From Channa striata (taxonomy: Eukaryota > Chordata > Actinopteri > Anabantiformes > Channidae): a DNA stretch of 64,000 nt. The first letter of the stretch is position 1. Each line of letters begins with the position of its first letter. This document shows positions 35,465-48,100 of this stretch, piece after piece. A program made the translations under genes and the position numbers. A model generated the notes under the pieces. That model was not told the DNA's origin, made no database searches, and saw nothing but the letters and a program-made list of their open reading frames with translations. The stretch spans positions 6,465,957-6,529,956 of the forward strand of contig CM065171.1 in the NCBI GenBank assembly GCA_033026295.1, in the 5' to 3' direction.

Positions 35465-36605
35465 CTCTTGCCCGGGCAAAGTAAACTTTATGTTCGGGCA
35501 AGTGGAATGCATAATGCAGTTGCTCGATCTGACGAGTGAAAAATAAATACAACTGTCTGCAGTGTTTCCCGAACACTTAGTACGGTGTGTCGCCCCTGTA
35601 CAAACTCGAGCTGCGTGCAGCGTGCTCGATCTTTAGGAGGAGCTATTTTCCTAGAGATAATCGATAATTGTTTTAAGCAAGATGCAATTTCTTTTCCTGT
35701 TAAAACTGTTACTTTAAATTCACAACAACAGTGTAGACTCCATTAAATTAATGAAATGTAATAAAAGGGTGGAATAACACTCCTCCCTGTATGTAAATAT
35801 TATTCATTACTCATAGGACCCTTACTCTCACTGGTGTCATGTCAGTGTTTAAAGTTGCAATATACAAGTGTGTATCAGGCCCTCTAGTATTTTAAATGAT
35901 TACACCTTACGTTTAACAAGCTAAAGTCAGACTAAAGGTGTTATGTTAATGTCTCATACGTTTGTTTGACGTGTGTTTTCCTGCTGTTCACCTCACTGTC
36001 GGGTTTTATGGTGACCTGTGATCACTATTTAGGCTTTCTACGATCTTAAGAAAAAATACAGTTACAACATTGAATCCTTTATTTGTTTTCAACTTTTAAT
36101 ATAAAAGTGCACATCTGGAGACAAATTCAGTAACCGTTTTAAAACCTAAAATACCTCATGTGAATAACACTTTTTTATGACCCTGTTTTTTTGTGGATGA
36201 CCCCCCATTTTCACCAGCTGAGCCACAGTTGCCCCAACAGTTTTACTGAAAAAAAAAAATACAATTTAAAAGGAGAAGTTCTATTTTTATACATTACATT
36301 ACATTATTACCATCTCTCAATTTTATGTAGTGCATGATTAATGTTGTGTGAGTGAGTCAGTGTGTGTGTGTTTGTGTGTGTGTGTTTGTGTGTGAATGGG
36401 AAGTTTGTTAAGCATTGTTTGTTGCTTTTTTAAGCGCTTGCATAAATGTGCTATAAGTGCCCATTTATCATTCCCAAGAACAAGAAGAATCCGTTTTTAT
36501 TTTATTTCTATTTTAATAGGTCTATATTTACTATTTTGATTAAAGAAAGTTTGACTTTCAGGCAAGTACAACCTGTCAGCTACTTGCCCACAGGGCAAGG
36601 GATAT
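35465..36605. mobile_element. Possible non-autonomous DNA transposon with degenerate inverted ends
   Basis: The left end has CTTGCCCGGGCAAAG and TTCGGGCAAGTGGAA. The right end, read in reverse, gives CTTGCCCTGTGGGCAAGTAG and ACTTGCCTGAAAGTC. So two palindromic TTGCCC/GGGCAA units lie about 1.1 kb apart, inverted with respect to each other. No transposase frame is present between them and target duplications are not clear. The family is not identified. Confidence 0.3.
36355..36395 (+). repeat. (GT)n microsatellite, interrupted
   Basis: TGTG repeats broken by TTTG units, followed by GTGAATGGGAAGTTTG. This may belong to an old SINE or the element around it. Confidence 0.65.
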
Positions 36606-38715
36606 AAATACCTTAATCTCAAGCCCTGGAGTCTCTGCTAGTGACAGATAGGTTTGAAAACAGTCAACTATTCACAGAATATCATGTAAATAAACATATT
36701 CAAAAGAGCACACCCACTGCTTAACCAGCCAGCAGTTGCAAAAAGTTAAACTGCCTTGAACTTTTCCCTGTTGTGAAGCTGAGCTCCACTGTAGTGCACA
36801 GTGGGTTGTACTGAGCATAACTAGCTTTCCACTGACTATAAATTGGCTCCTGTTGATGGCCCAAACTTTTGTACCTCTTTTAAAAAGGCTTTAAAGGGGT
36901 AAATCAGAAAACTTGACGTTCCAATAACAAGTGAAAATAAGAAGCACCATAAGACAGACTGCGTGGTGGGAGCATCAGGGACAGAAAGCTGCAATATGAT
37001 GACTCCTTAATTAAAATTTAAGGAGATCCGGATAGAGGAAATACCCTAATGTGCAGTTCGTCCACAGCATGATCAAGCATTAAGTTGCTCTATAATTTAG
37101 TTATACATTACAATACATTTATACTGTATATACCGAAGTAGTAACGACTCAAATCAAACGAAGCACCAGTGAAACTCTGGACTCTGGATACAGCTTTTAT
37201 TGTTGGCTTTATGGTTATTTTCTGTAATATCTAAATTTATTGGGTAACCTTTTTCAAATGTAATTTTGTGCTTTGTTTCATAGTGGCGCTTTACATTCCC
37301 AGAACTGCGATAATCTCAGAGCAGATGAGACAGCAGTTTCAAGCTTCCTACACGAAGAATGAACATATACGCCTCAGTCCATTGTGGATTGAGAGCCTGA
37401 TTTTATGCGTCAACCTTCCGCCTTTTAGCACAAGCCATGACACCCTGACTTACAACGTTTCCACTTTTCCTTCACTTGTCTTCTGACTTTTTCCTCTCTT
37501 TGTCACTGCCGCAGTTTTCACTCACAATGTAGATTTTCCACGCCTCTATTTAGTGAACCCCTGCTCTACTCTACTCTGCCAGTGATTGGCTGATATTCTC
37601 ACCTTGACCAATCTCAGTCTTCATGCTTAAGCCAATGGCAACAAGTACTGGACATTCAGAGACAGGCAGGACGTCCTTGTTGTTGAGTAATAGTGTAGAA
37701 ACAATGTCAGAAAACAGTCACCAGTAGAAATGTAATCTCCACCAATAATTTCTAAAAACTCAGTGATATGTCAGTTCAGGCTCTTGATCCAGACAGAATA
37801 GTGTCTTGGTCCGTACCCTAAAAAATGTTAGTTTTATTAAGCGCTGATGTATAGCTTCACATTTTAAGTTTGATGCAGGCTTGTGGTAACAAACTAGGGG
37901 TAATGACTATTACATAATATTAATATATTATTGCAAAGGTCTTTGCTGCGGCCTCAGCCAATGGTTTGGACAAATAAAAGACGCACAGGTAAATATAGTA
38001 TTAATTTATCCTTTTGTTTAACTCAGTAACTGGGCTTTTGAGTGAATCAACACATATTCTGTAATTAAACTGTAAGTATGGCTGGCTGTATGCACATCTG
38101 ACCAAAACCTGAGAACAACAATGTGAAATTAACTCAGAGAAAATGATTACTATTTTTAATTTGATGGGGGTATCACATAAGGGGATGGAGTCACCATACT
38201 AAAATTGTCTCATGTTAGTTGTTCTCTAACAAATCAGAGGAGCCTATTGTTATAATATCATCAGACCATTAAATGGTTCATATTTTAATTAGCATGTAAC
38301 AGACAATAAGAAAAGTAAAAACCATAATCAATATCTTACAGCTAGCATACATTAAACAGCCACTTTATTGGCAGGCAGTCTGATGTGTCCTCCACTGTTT
38401 GCACACCCACACAGTCATTTTCAGTTATTCCAGTTTTCCAGTTTATGAGTCAGGTCAAAATCAGGTGGAGTTATTCCAGGAATTACATGAGATCATCACA
38501 GTCGATATGCTAGTTTTAACAACAGTGATAATGGTTTAAGTAGTCCCGCCCTTACAGATAGGGCACACTACACCACACCCATACAGTTCTAAAGAGTTAT
38601 AAGTACAAAACCTGCGTGGGTGGACTAACAGTATACACCTTGATGTGTCTACACAGTGAAGGAAACAACTGAACTGTGTATACAGGAAAAAGCCTCCAGG
38701 TCTAAGTATACTTAC

Positions 38716-38759
38716 ATACAGTGGAGCTTGCTGTGGATTGATTTTCATGTCCCTGGAAA
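38716..38759 (-). CDS. akap13: akap13 exon 2: start codon exon (residues 1-11)
   Basis: The exon follows a pyrimidine-rich acceptor (TTGTTTTCTCTTTCCAG) and gives 11 bases of leader before the ATG at 38748-38746. It codes MKINPQQAPLY and ends in the donor TAT|GTAAGT, phase 0. From family knowledge, vertebrate AKAP13 begins MKLNPQQAPLYG, so this is a near-exact match and fixes both gene and start. The glycine comes from the next exon, as the phase predicts. A second AG lies seven bases into the exon (TTTCCAG|GG), so the leader boundary could shift slightly without changing the protein. Confidence 0.93.
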
Positions 38760-41700
38760 CTGGAAAGAGAAAACAAATTAGCAGTCTGAACACTGGAATA
38801 CATCACAATTTTAAAGCAGTACTAATACACTGTTGAGCAAAATTTGGGGGCTGTGCAACAAGCTGCAAAGCAAATCTTAAAGAGGCACTGCACCCTGGTC
38901 ACTTTCAGACATTTTTGCATTTAAAATGCAGGTTTTGTATAGGTGAAACCCCTTCACTTTCTTTAGTTGCAAATGAAGAAATTCCACTGACCGGTCACTG
39001 AAATAATTTTGCGTATTCAATGAACAGCGTTTTTGTAGCGTGCCAATGCACGACACTGGCTACGCAGAAGATATGAGCACACCTAACACATAGGCAGGTG
39101 AGCACAGTGACTACTCTTCTGAAGTGATTTTGAAAACAGTTAAATACATTTGTTAATCCACCATGAAAATTATGTTGACAAAGAAACTGCTTTGGTAATA
39201 ATCCTTTTTATTTTCCAACTAAATAAATATATCATCATTATTTTGGTATTTTCAATTTCACAAAATGCATTGGCATACAGCTCTAGCACCATCAGAACAG
39301 CAGTGCCAACACGGGAACAGTTAAGCTTGAGCAATAGTCCGAACACTCATTGGAAGGTTAGTGCAGGAATAAAGAACAGAGACACTGAATCACACTTGGG
39401 AACATATACTTATCATCCAACCAAAAGTGTCAGTTCTCTATTTGCACTTGTTAATGCAAAGATGCCGCAGCAATGACGACAAACATTTTGCGAGCTCTAA
39501 CGCTCCTGCTTCCTGCAATCAGTCTTCAACGGCATAAAAAACAAGGAAGGCAAAGTGACAAAACACACTGCTTTGCCTGTTCTACAAGGGCTTATGCCAT
39601 TAAGATCAGTTAGCAGGCTTTAGCAGCTCATGTTCACGTTTCATTCCCCCCTCCCGGTCTAGGACGTAGACCTCAAAGCCGTTTTCTCGGCACAAGGTCA
39701 GAAGCAGTGAATGTGTAATTACATCCAAAGAAGTGCATTACAGCTCAAGACATGGAGACAAATGGATTGTAAACCCTATTTGTTGAACTTTCTTGAGAAG
39801 AGATATCGGCCTGCTTGCATTCATCTTTGAATATAGGGACTTGATGGCTTTGAGAGCCTGTATTCTCCTCAGCATTTGGAGAGACAATTTTCTTTTGTAT
39901 GCTGTTCCTTGGCACTAAAACAAGTCGTTGCTGCCGGCTTCAGTGGTCAGTAGTGCATTAATCACATGAACCCCACAGTGGGGGAGGCGGTGACAAAAGG
40001 CCAGGACCTAATGAGTTCAGCAGAGAACACCAAAAGAGTCAATGCTGGACTCGACAGACCGCTGAAGCGCAGCAAGACCAATTCGCTTTCTGCAGCCCAA
40101 TCCAAACATTTTTCCACTTTTTTGCTAAATAAATAGGCTCAAGCTAGAATTAGGCGGATCAGGTAAGGGGATAATCAGTGGCTCTAATAATACTCTGGAG
40201 TCTAATCCTCTTGCCTTAAGTGCACTGGGCCAGGGACCAGCTTTCTAGCCACATGCAGGACTTTGACTGAGAAGATTCTGACATAATGTCCCCAACAGGC
40301 TTACTAGTTGTTTGTGTTTTGATATTTTGGACCACTTGTCATCTGCTCTTTGTGACAGTCACTGAGTATGAGCAGATAGTGGTTGGAGTTTTACTCAGAA
40401 ATGCTTCAATAAGCCAGATGGATACAACTATGACTGTTGCAGGTGTTGGGCCATTCACATGTCAATTATATGACATGTGATACACCACTACATGACCTAT
40501 GATAGTCTGTTGCCACATTCATTTTTTTTATATTGACTGCATTTACATGCACTTTAGTAACCAGGGTACCCAGAGAAATCTGCTTTCGCAGGTAATTGGC
40601 AAATGGTGTGTACGTGCACTAAAGAAATCTCGGAACGGGAAATCCACTTATACATGCAGAAGAAGAGTAACCCGATTTCTCCTCCTCCTCAGAAATTAAT
40701 TTGGTAGCCTGTGCACAGTCTTCAAACACTTCTCCAGCTCAAAAGCACTTCATGGAGCTGTTAAGAACACTGTGGTTTTCGTAAGTCAAGAGCAGTTGCA
40801 TTTACATCAGCAAATTAATGTATTAAATAATAGCTACAGGGCATAAGCACAGAGCATCCTTCCATTTAGCACAGTTTGTAGCTTCTTGTGCCATCCTACC
40901 ACACCTGAACATTATTTTAAAAATTGATACACTAGGCATTTAGTTGATTCTAAGCTTGGCAGTTGAAAATGACAAAGCAAGAAACACATTGGCATTAACC
41001 ATCAAGCAACAGGCCGTTTACTCTTACCATGGCGATTACTTTCATATGGCCACTTCTGTTTTTAAGTTTTTGAGTTACATGTAAAGTAAGCTTATTCAAA
41101 TTTACTGCATCATTACGGGATAAAGGTGTTTGCTGCTTGCTCTGGATTCATGAAGGGGCCCTGAACAGACCACAAAATACTTGATGTGGCTACCAAGATA
41201 AGTTAGTGTCCTAGCAGCCAAGCAGACCTGTGTACTAAACTTAATCTACAAGTTGCAAAGATGCCATTACCTAATGCATTAGGTAGCGAGGCCTTAGCAA
41301 TGAACGTTTTAGCACGATGGTGGCAGAACCAACCACAAATTCCCCAAGAATTACCAAACAACTCTATATTGGTCTCTGAAAAACCCATGAGAAAAAGAAA
41401 ATCTCCATGTTTTTTGTGTTATACATTTCGTTTCTTCTTCTTTATTTGACTTTTTACTTAACAGCTAGTTTGCCAGACCTGCCTGCCCAAGTCTTTATCT
41501 GGAGGTTTTATTTGGCAATAATGATAGAGGTGGGATTCAACAAAACAGGACATCGGGCCAAGCTAACACAATGAGTTAAAAGAGACTATATGCTGTGTGG
41601 AGCCATGGAGTTGGGTGTACTTTCTCTGTGGGACTGACTACAACAGCCTCTTTCACAACACAGAGACTCATTTGATTCTATTTTGGTATTAAAAATGTGC

Positions 41701-43930
41701 CTTAGTGCAAATTTAATATATGTTCCCCAGCCTGTCTTTAATCTATTTTCTCCAGTTAACTCAATGAATCTGTAGTTTGCTACGTATGACAGTTTGTCCA
41801 GTCATTCAGAAAGCACACAAGGGGAACAGTGGGCTACATCTGTAAGTCATTTATAACTACAGTCAGTGAATACAGGAAATGTCTGATTTCTTTTTCACAC
41901 AAGGCTGCTGATTTTTTTCAAAGACGTAAACATGTTCAAAACATTTAAATCCAAATAGATATTTTGGTGCTTCCCAAAATTTAAAACTGAAAACATTCTT
42001 ATTGGAGACATTTTCTAGTACGGAAATAATTACTCCTACAGTTCGCTAGTCAATGTGTGGTTTTACAGAAAGCAACAGTTTAATGACAATAAACAGAAGT
42101 CAATAATACATTTTGAATATTGAAATCTGTCATAGCCTCAGACATATATGCAAATGTTTGCAATCCGTTTTCCCTTTGACAAGAAAGGTCAATAACAATC
42201 TGCAGATTGTCTGTGTAATTCAGGAAAGGCCTTTATCTAAATCACAGCTTCTAAGGTAACAGATGAACCCTAAACAAAAATGGCATTGCTAAACCTCATG
42301 GCCACCCGACACCTGCTTAGTTAGCACTACCCATTAACTGCACATAAAACACTAGGTACAACCAGCATTTAGCAAAGCTCCTTCAGAGTCTCTGTTATGG
42401 AAGGAACTGCCTTTGAACTGCTAATAAAAGACAATTTGCTTTCTCTGCTTTGGGAAGGTCACGAAGAGGTAGGGCATCAGCCAAATTCAAGTGCAGAGGT
42501 GCCACAAATCCACCAATAAACCAAGAGACTAAAGACAGTCAATTCAAGGGAGATGGTGATATGCCAAGTTGGGACTGTGAATGAGAACGTTATAACCCCC
42601 TCAAGTCCCCTGGCTATCGAAATAAGCCATATTAACCATGTGACTGCTGCATGAATGGGGTTTGAGCAGGATTAGCCTCACAGCTCATTAATCGGACTGT
42701 CACCCTTACACCCTTTCCAATAATCAGCTGAGGATTCTCCAACACAACTACATGCAAAGAACACACTGCGTACAATTAATTACAACAGAATAGAATAAAC
42801 TGAATAAATTTAGTGGCCATGTAACTTATGTTTGCACGTAGTAGGAATTTGACTCTGGTGTCTAGTGCCTAGTTGCCATCACGTTTGATTAAATAACCTA
42901 ATTCTGCCAAGACATAGGCGCATACAATAAAGTGACATAAATGAATGTCACAGTTTAATATGTGAAAGAGGAAAGCTTTAATCCCTGGGATGAAGTGCAT
43001 TTACAGTGCATTGCAGAGGGACTGCAAACCGAATGAAAACAAACCTGGTCTTTTCACTTAGTAAGACTAAGTGCATAGTGTATCTTTGAGGTCTTACAAA
43101 TGTGTCATACATATTTTCTTCTTTTGAAAATTATTTTCATTACTGTTGATCAAGCAAACTACAACTTAAAAAGAACGTTGATCCACTCACAGTTAAAAAA
43201 AACTAGCATAACAAAAAGAAAACAACCAAACCTAATCTGTATTTGTTAAGTATTCAGCTTCTCAGCAGAATACTGAATGTACTGACCACCGACACAGGCA
43301 ACATAGGCTGTTGCCTGGAGTGCAAAATTCCAGTGTATAATAATGTTTTTGTTTTGTTTTTGGCCATTTGGATACTGCAATATACAGTTACTTACTATCA
43401 GGTTTCTTTACTCCCATGGTTTTACACCACTTCCACAACAGCCTTACACCAGAGTCGAGCTTAGCTTAGCTTGAAATATGCGGTGTTGGTCCAGTGTCGT
43501 CAAAGCTGTCTCTGTACTTACACTTCTAGCAAATGTTCTAATTTAATTTCTCATGGAGAACTTCTCTTTTTCCGGCCATCTCAAGTTAGTTATTTTATTG
43601 GATTTCCACTTTTGCTTTATAAACACAAAAATATTTAAAGCAGTGGAATTAGGCAGGTATTAAGATTTCGATAAACACTAAAGTACATTTAAAAAATAGG
43701 ATAAATAATTTATTGCTATTGCACCAATCTATGAATTTTTACCCACTTTAATGTACAAGAATTTCACTGTTTTGTGAATAAATTTTAAAATAAACTTAAA
43801 AATGATCTGTCTTCAGCTGCAGGCTTTTATTTTTGGAATGTTTTAAGGTATTTTTGCATTTTGGGATTTTATGTAGGGGTTTACTTTGTTGTCAAATTTG
43901 TTTAAAGTATTGTTTCACTCAAATTCCCAC

Positions 43931-43946
43931 AAAAAAAAAAAAAAAA
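43931..43946 (+). repeat. Poly-A tract
   Basis: A run of about 16 A in AT-rich intron sequence. Confidence 0.7.
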
Positions 43947-44879
43947 TGAATAAGATAACTTAATTAAATTTGAGATGTGCATTTCTGACACCAACACATT
44001 TTTAGTAAAGTTATTCTGAGGATGAAAGAAATGCACAACTTGCCTTGGGCAACAACCCTATCAGAGACAGCCGCACTTTGGCAATGACCTTTACATTTTT
44101 GAAAATATATTTTATATTATAAGTATAAGCTTAAATGCATAGTATATCATCATGAAAGGAACGCATCCAGATCCAGTCAAACTAAACATTGGAGTGCTGA
44201 TACCATTACAACATGAAGTCAACAATGAATTGGTGGTGGCCACAATAAATGAGTGGGTCAGAGTTGGATAAAGGCTTATGTTTGCATCAGAAAAATCTTT
44301 TCTGTCAGCCTGGGACAGTGTCTTTAAACTACTAGCAAACTCACATGTTAAGTCCAGGTCAAAGTTCTAGCAGTTGCTAAGAAACTACTGGAAACATGAT
44401 AACTTCAAAACCAAAAGACTTCAGGAAATAAAATCATTGTAGTTTTATGTGCAATCCCATTCCACCCCACACCCATGATCTACCTAAAAGCATTGCACTG
44501 ATCTGAGCAATTTTCAGAACTGTTATCACACCTGAAATTGATTGTGTACTTACTAATCTTATCAAGAAACTGGCATCAATATTGGGAAGTAGGTTCAGAT
44601 TTATTTCCTTACAGTGTCTTGCACTGACGGCATGTCACTAAAAGTCAATATTGTGATGTTTCAAAGTGCATGTATGACTGTTATTAGTTCATTACTCAAT
44701 AATTCTCATTTTCAACTAATCCAGCTATCATGCATGTCATGCAAATCATCTCCATATAAAGAAACAGTATTAGCAAACATAATAACTGAGTTTATCTTAA
44801 CCAGTGCTACTAATGAGTCAATACCTGGGACTGAATCTTTACATCGTTGTCTTTTATGAGGCCTGAGCAACACATCCAG

Positions 44880-45000
44880 CGTCAGCTTCCTGGGCTCCCC
44901 CCAGAGGGATGGGTTAAATGCAGAGGACAAATTTCACTGTAACGTGTATGTGGAAATGTATATGTGCTCCAAGTGACGAATAAAGGTTGTTCCTCTTAGA
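44880..45000 (+). repeat. Retroelement 3' tail fragment
   Basis: It reads CCAGAGGGATGGGTTAAATG, CAGAGGACAAATTTCACTGT and GACGAATAAAGGTTGTTCCT. The 'gatgggttaaatgcagaggacaaatttcactgt...aataaag' pattern is a common fish LINE/SINE tail. Only this end is present. Confidence 0.6.
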
Positions 45001-45084
45001 TTCAGAGCTCATCAAATGTTTCTTGGTCAAATAATGCCAAAAAGCAACCAAGGGATAACTAATAGCAGCCCTGAGACAGACTGA

Positions 45085-45170
45085 CAACATTTGTGCAATA
45101 GCTTGGATCGGCTCCAGGACCCATATAACCACAAACGGGATAAGCAGTCAAGATAATGAACGAATGGAAG
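45085..45170 (+). repeat. RTE/SINE tail fragment
   Basis: It has GATCGGCTCCAGGACCC, then 'acaaacgggataagcagtcaagataatgaacgaatgg'. This is a diverged copy of the same tail type as the 11.75-12.05 kb element ('ggctccag ... gataagcggtta ... atgaatgaatgg'). Confidence 0.55.
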
Positions 45171-48100
45171 CTAACAGACATTTAAATGCACAATATGTAG
45201 GATCGAGAGTATATACTTTGAAAACATTAGGACACATCTTGAAATCTGAAAAATAGTCAATGTACTTAACTTTACAACTTTATTATTAGATTTTTGTTGG
45301 CTCACAGCTTAAAACTGTAGCCCTTCTAGGTCCACAACTTCCCACTGGTCATTAAGCTGAAAAATGTCAGTGCACATCTGTGACACAGATACCCGTGGCT
45401 GCTTCCTTATTACGTTGTTTTGGGTTTGGCAGTGCACAAAGGGCTGAAGTCCATGACAAGAAGGCCCAATATACCTGGGCATCATCTAATACCAGTGCTC
45501 CAGGATGACTACAGAGACAGGACTTGGTTCTCAATAGCCTGTTTCATGTAGAAAACTCTGGACAGTGAGTTTCACACATTCAACACAGCAGGAGATTACC
45601 CGAGTAAGCATCCTTACAGTAGAAAACACGCTCAATCTCAGTGTACAACGCAATAGGAAACATAGGCTGTGGGAAACAGTGTTTGGTTTACAGCACATTG
45701 GAGGTGTGAATTAAAAAAAATGGTTTAATCATTTACTTGCTTTTAATCCTTAAGGCAATTTGGGCCAGAGCAGCATGCTGCATGCATGACCTCATGTACA
45801 TAATACAGAGATTGTAATGGGGGCTTGCAGGATAAAGTCCGGATAATGTCAGGAACGTCTCAAATACACCCCCCACCAAGACAAAGGAGTCTACAGGATA
45901 GTTCAAAGCATGCTTACAATTTACAGAACTTCATCGTCAAGCTTTTTCTGTTATTATGAACCCGTCTTTTTTTTTATAGCTTACATATTTTGTTAGATGT
46001 AAAAGTACTGGAGCTTAAGACAGATATTAAATCCACTTTTATAAGGACAGGCAGAATAGGTCTAGACTTTTTCTGGTTGACAAGCTACATGCATTTTGCC
46101 TTTTAAGCATGATCAACATCAGACTCATACTGCCAGACTTCTAAAACTCTTAACAGCCATGTCACTCAAACTCATTAGGAATATGCAAGTGCATTTTTGT
46201 CAGCAGCTAGTTTTCTAAATGTGGGATTGGCAATCAAGACTTCAAATATGGCAAACTATGGAGAGCTTAAGGCTTTGTGTGGCTCATTAGGGTTTGATCT
46301 TTAACTCACACATTTAGTCAACCTCTCATGCCTTCTCCCAATAGTTAACACCTGGTTACAGGCCACTACATTAATGTGATAAGCATGTTCTGTGCTAAAC
46401 CATTGCACAAAAACTCCTGAGAAAGGAAAGTCTTCTTCTTTGTGTTGAACGCTATTACTGTTGACTATCAGCTCTGCGCTTCTGGGGCATGGCAAAATTA
46501 GTCAGAGCTGCGTTACCTTCTCAACAACGCCACCACAGTAACTTGGACACACCATGTTGACCACTGTTTAGATAGTCACAGCTGTTTGATTTAATCAAAC
46601 CTAGCTATTGTGTCTATGGATAGACATGAGAGCTTGAAGGTGACGTGACCTCACTCTGCCCCACAAAAGCTGCCTCTGTGCAGTGACTGCACACAAATGC
46701 TGGCTGACAACACAAGGCCAGGGGATGAAAGGTCTCTTCAGTGTGTGGTGACAGTTATTACCCTCCCCACTGAAACCAAATACCTGTGGGCCCAGATAGC
46801 ATTATCTTATTGTGGGGGCACACTGGGGGCTGGCCTGTAATCACAGCCTGAGCCTTGATCAGTGCTCCTTCCCTGATTTGGTGCCATCCCCCCACCCCTC
46901 CCAACGCTGCCCTCCATTTTTACCTGGAGGCTATGGTATTCTCTACACATGTAGAGTGTAACATTTGACAAAACCTATCCTCTTTGTTGCGAAGAGTTAG
47001 ATAAGATTATTGATTGACCCTGCCAAGCTTGCCAGTATGAGAAATACAAAGCTATAGCCAGTGGTTGATTAGCTTTGCCTAGCTAGCTAGCTTTAGCCTA
47101 AAGACACAAGAAAGGAAGCAAGAAAGACAGCTAACCTGGCTCTGTCCAAACATAACATCTGCCTGCCATGACCTCTAAATCTCATTTAATCAATCACAAC
47201 TCATTTTGGTTTGACTATACCTACCAGTACACTGAGTGCCTTTCAGACATGCAGTCCAGAGGATATCAGGAGGATCAGTTCCACAAATAATCTACAGTTT
47301 TGCTTTCAAACATAGAGCAAACAGCTGAACATAATCCAGGTGAGATGCTCACCTGAAGAATCCGGAGTATTTCCTCCTGTATTCACACATGAGCTGGGGT
47401 GGAGACTTTGCACTAGGGAGCTGGCTGGAGAAGATCCAGCTAATGTCATCGGCAAAAGACTGGGGCATTCACGTTCACACATTCACTCCACCCGGGTAAA
47501 CTCTGGATTATGTCTGGATTCTGGTGCATGTCTGAAAGGGGCTATGGACTTAAGTAACAAGGTTACAGTTATCTTCTTAGGAGAGCGGATTTCTTAACAC
47601 AGTCTCGTAAACAGGAAAGCTGTTTTCCAAACTCTGGGTAGATGTTCAGGAAAAGCGGGTATCTGCAGGAGATTTCTGTCACAGCATGCTAATTTTTTTA
47701 CCATCTATAGGTCTAAAGAAGTTTCTAATTGACTGCCCATGTCTGTAACCAAAGGCTGCAGACAAGAACATGCAGTTGATTCAAGGACTAATTGAAACTA
47801 GAGATTGTTAACGGGGTGATACAATCTCATTTTTAAAAGTCACTTTCCCCCTTGAACTTTTTAAAATTCAGACAGTTCTCTTTGCAGTATGTTTTCCTTT
47901 CTATCCCTGTGTGCTCACTCTGCTGCAACACAAAAACAAACACACACAAAAGTAAACGTCTGAAAGCAGCATTTTTGGTCACTATACAAGTTACATCTGT
48001 GCACCAAGCTTCCAAAATAAATTAAGAGATAGAGGAGAAATCAGGTTCCTCTGCAGCTACACATTTGCAGACATTAACAAGGCACATGTAAACGCAATTC

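Larger units (their letters stand above)
28122..38715 (-). other. akap13 intron between exons 2 and 3
   Basis: The intron is 10.6 kb long and separates the ATG exon from the rest. It contains a reverse SINE-like fragment near 31.0 kb, a Tc1/mariner remnant (31.84-32.02 kb), a complex non-repetitive block at 32.3-32.9 kb, a possible degenerate inverted-repeat element (35.46-36.61 kb) and GT repeats near 36.36 kb. Confidence 0.75.
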
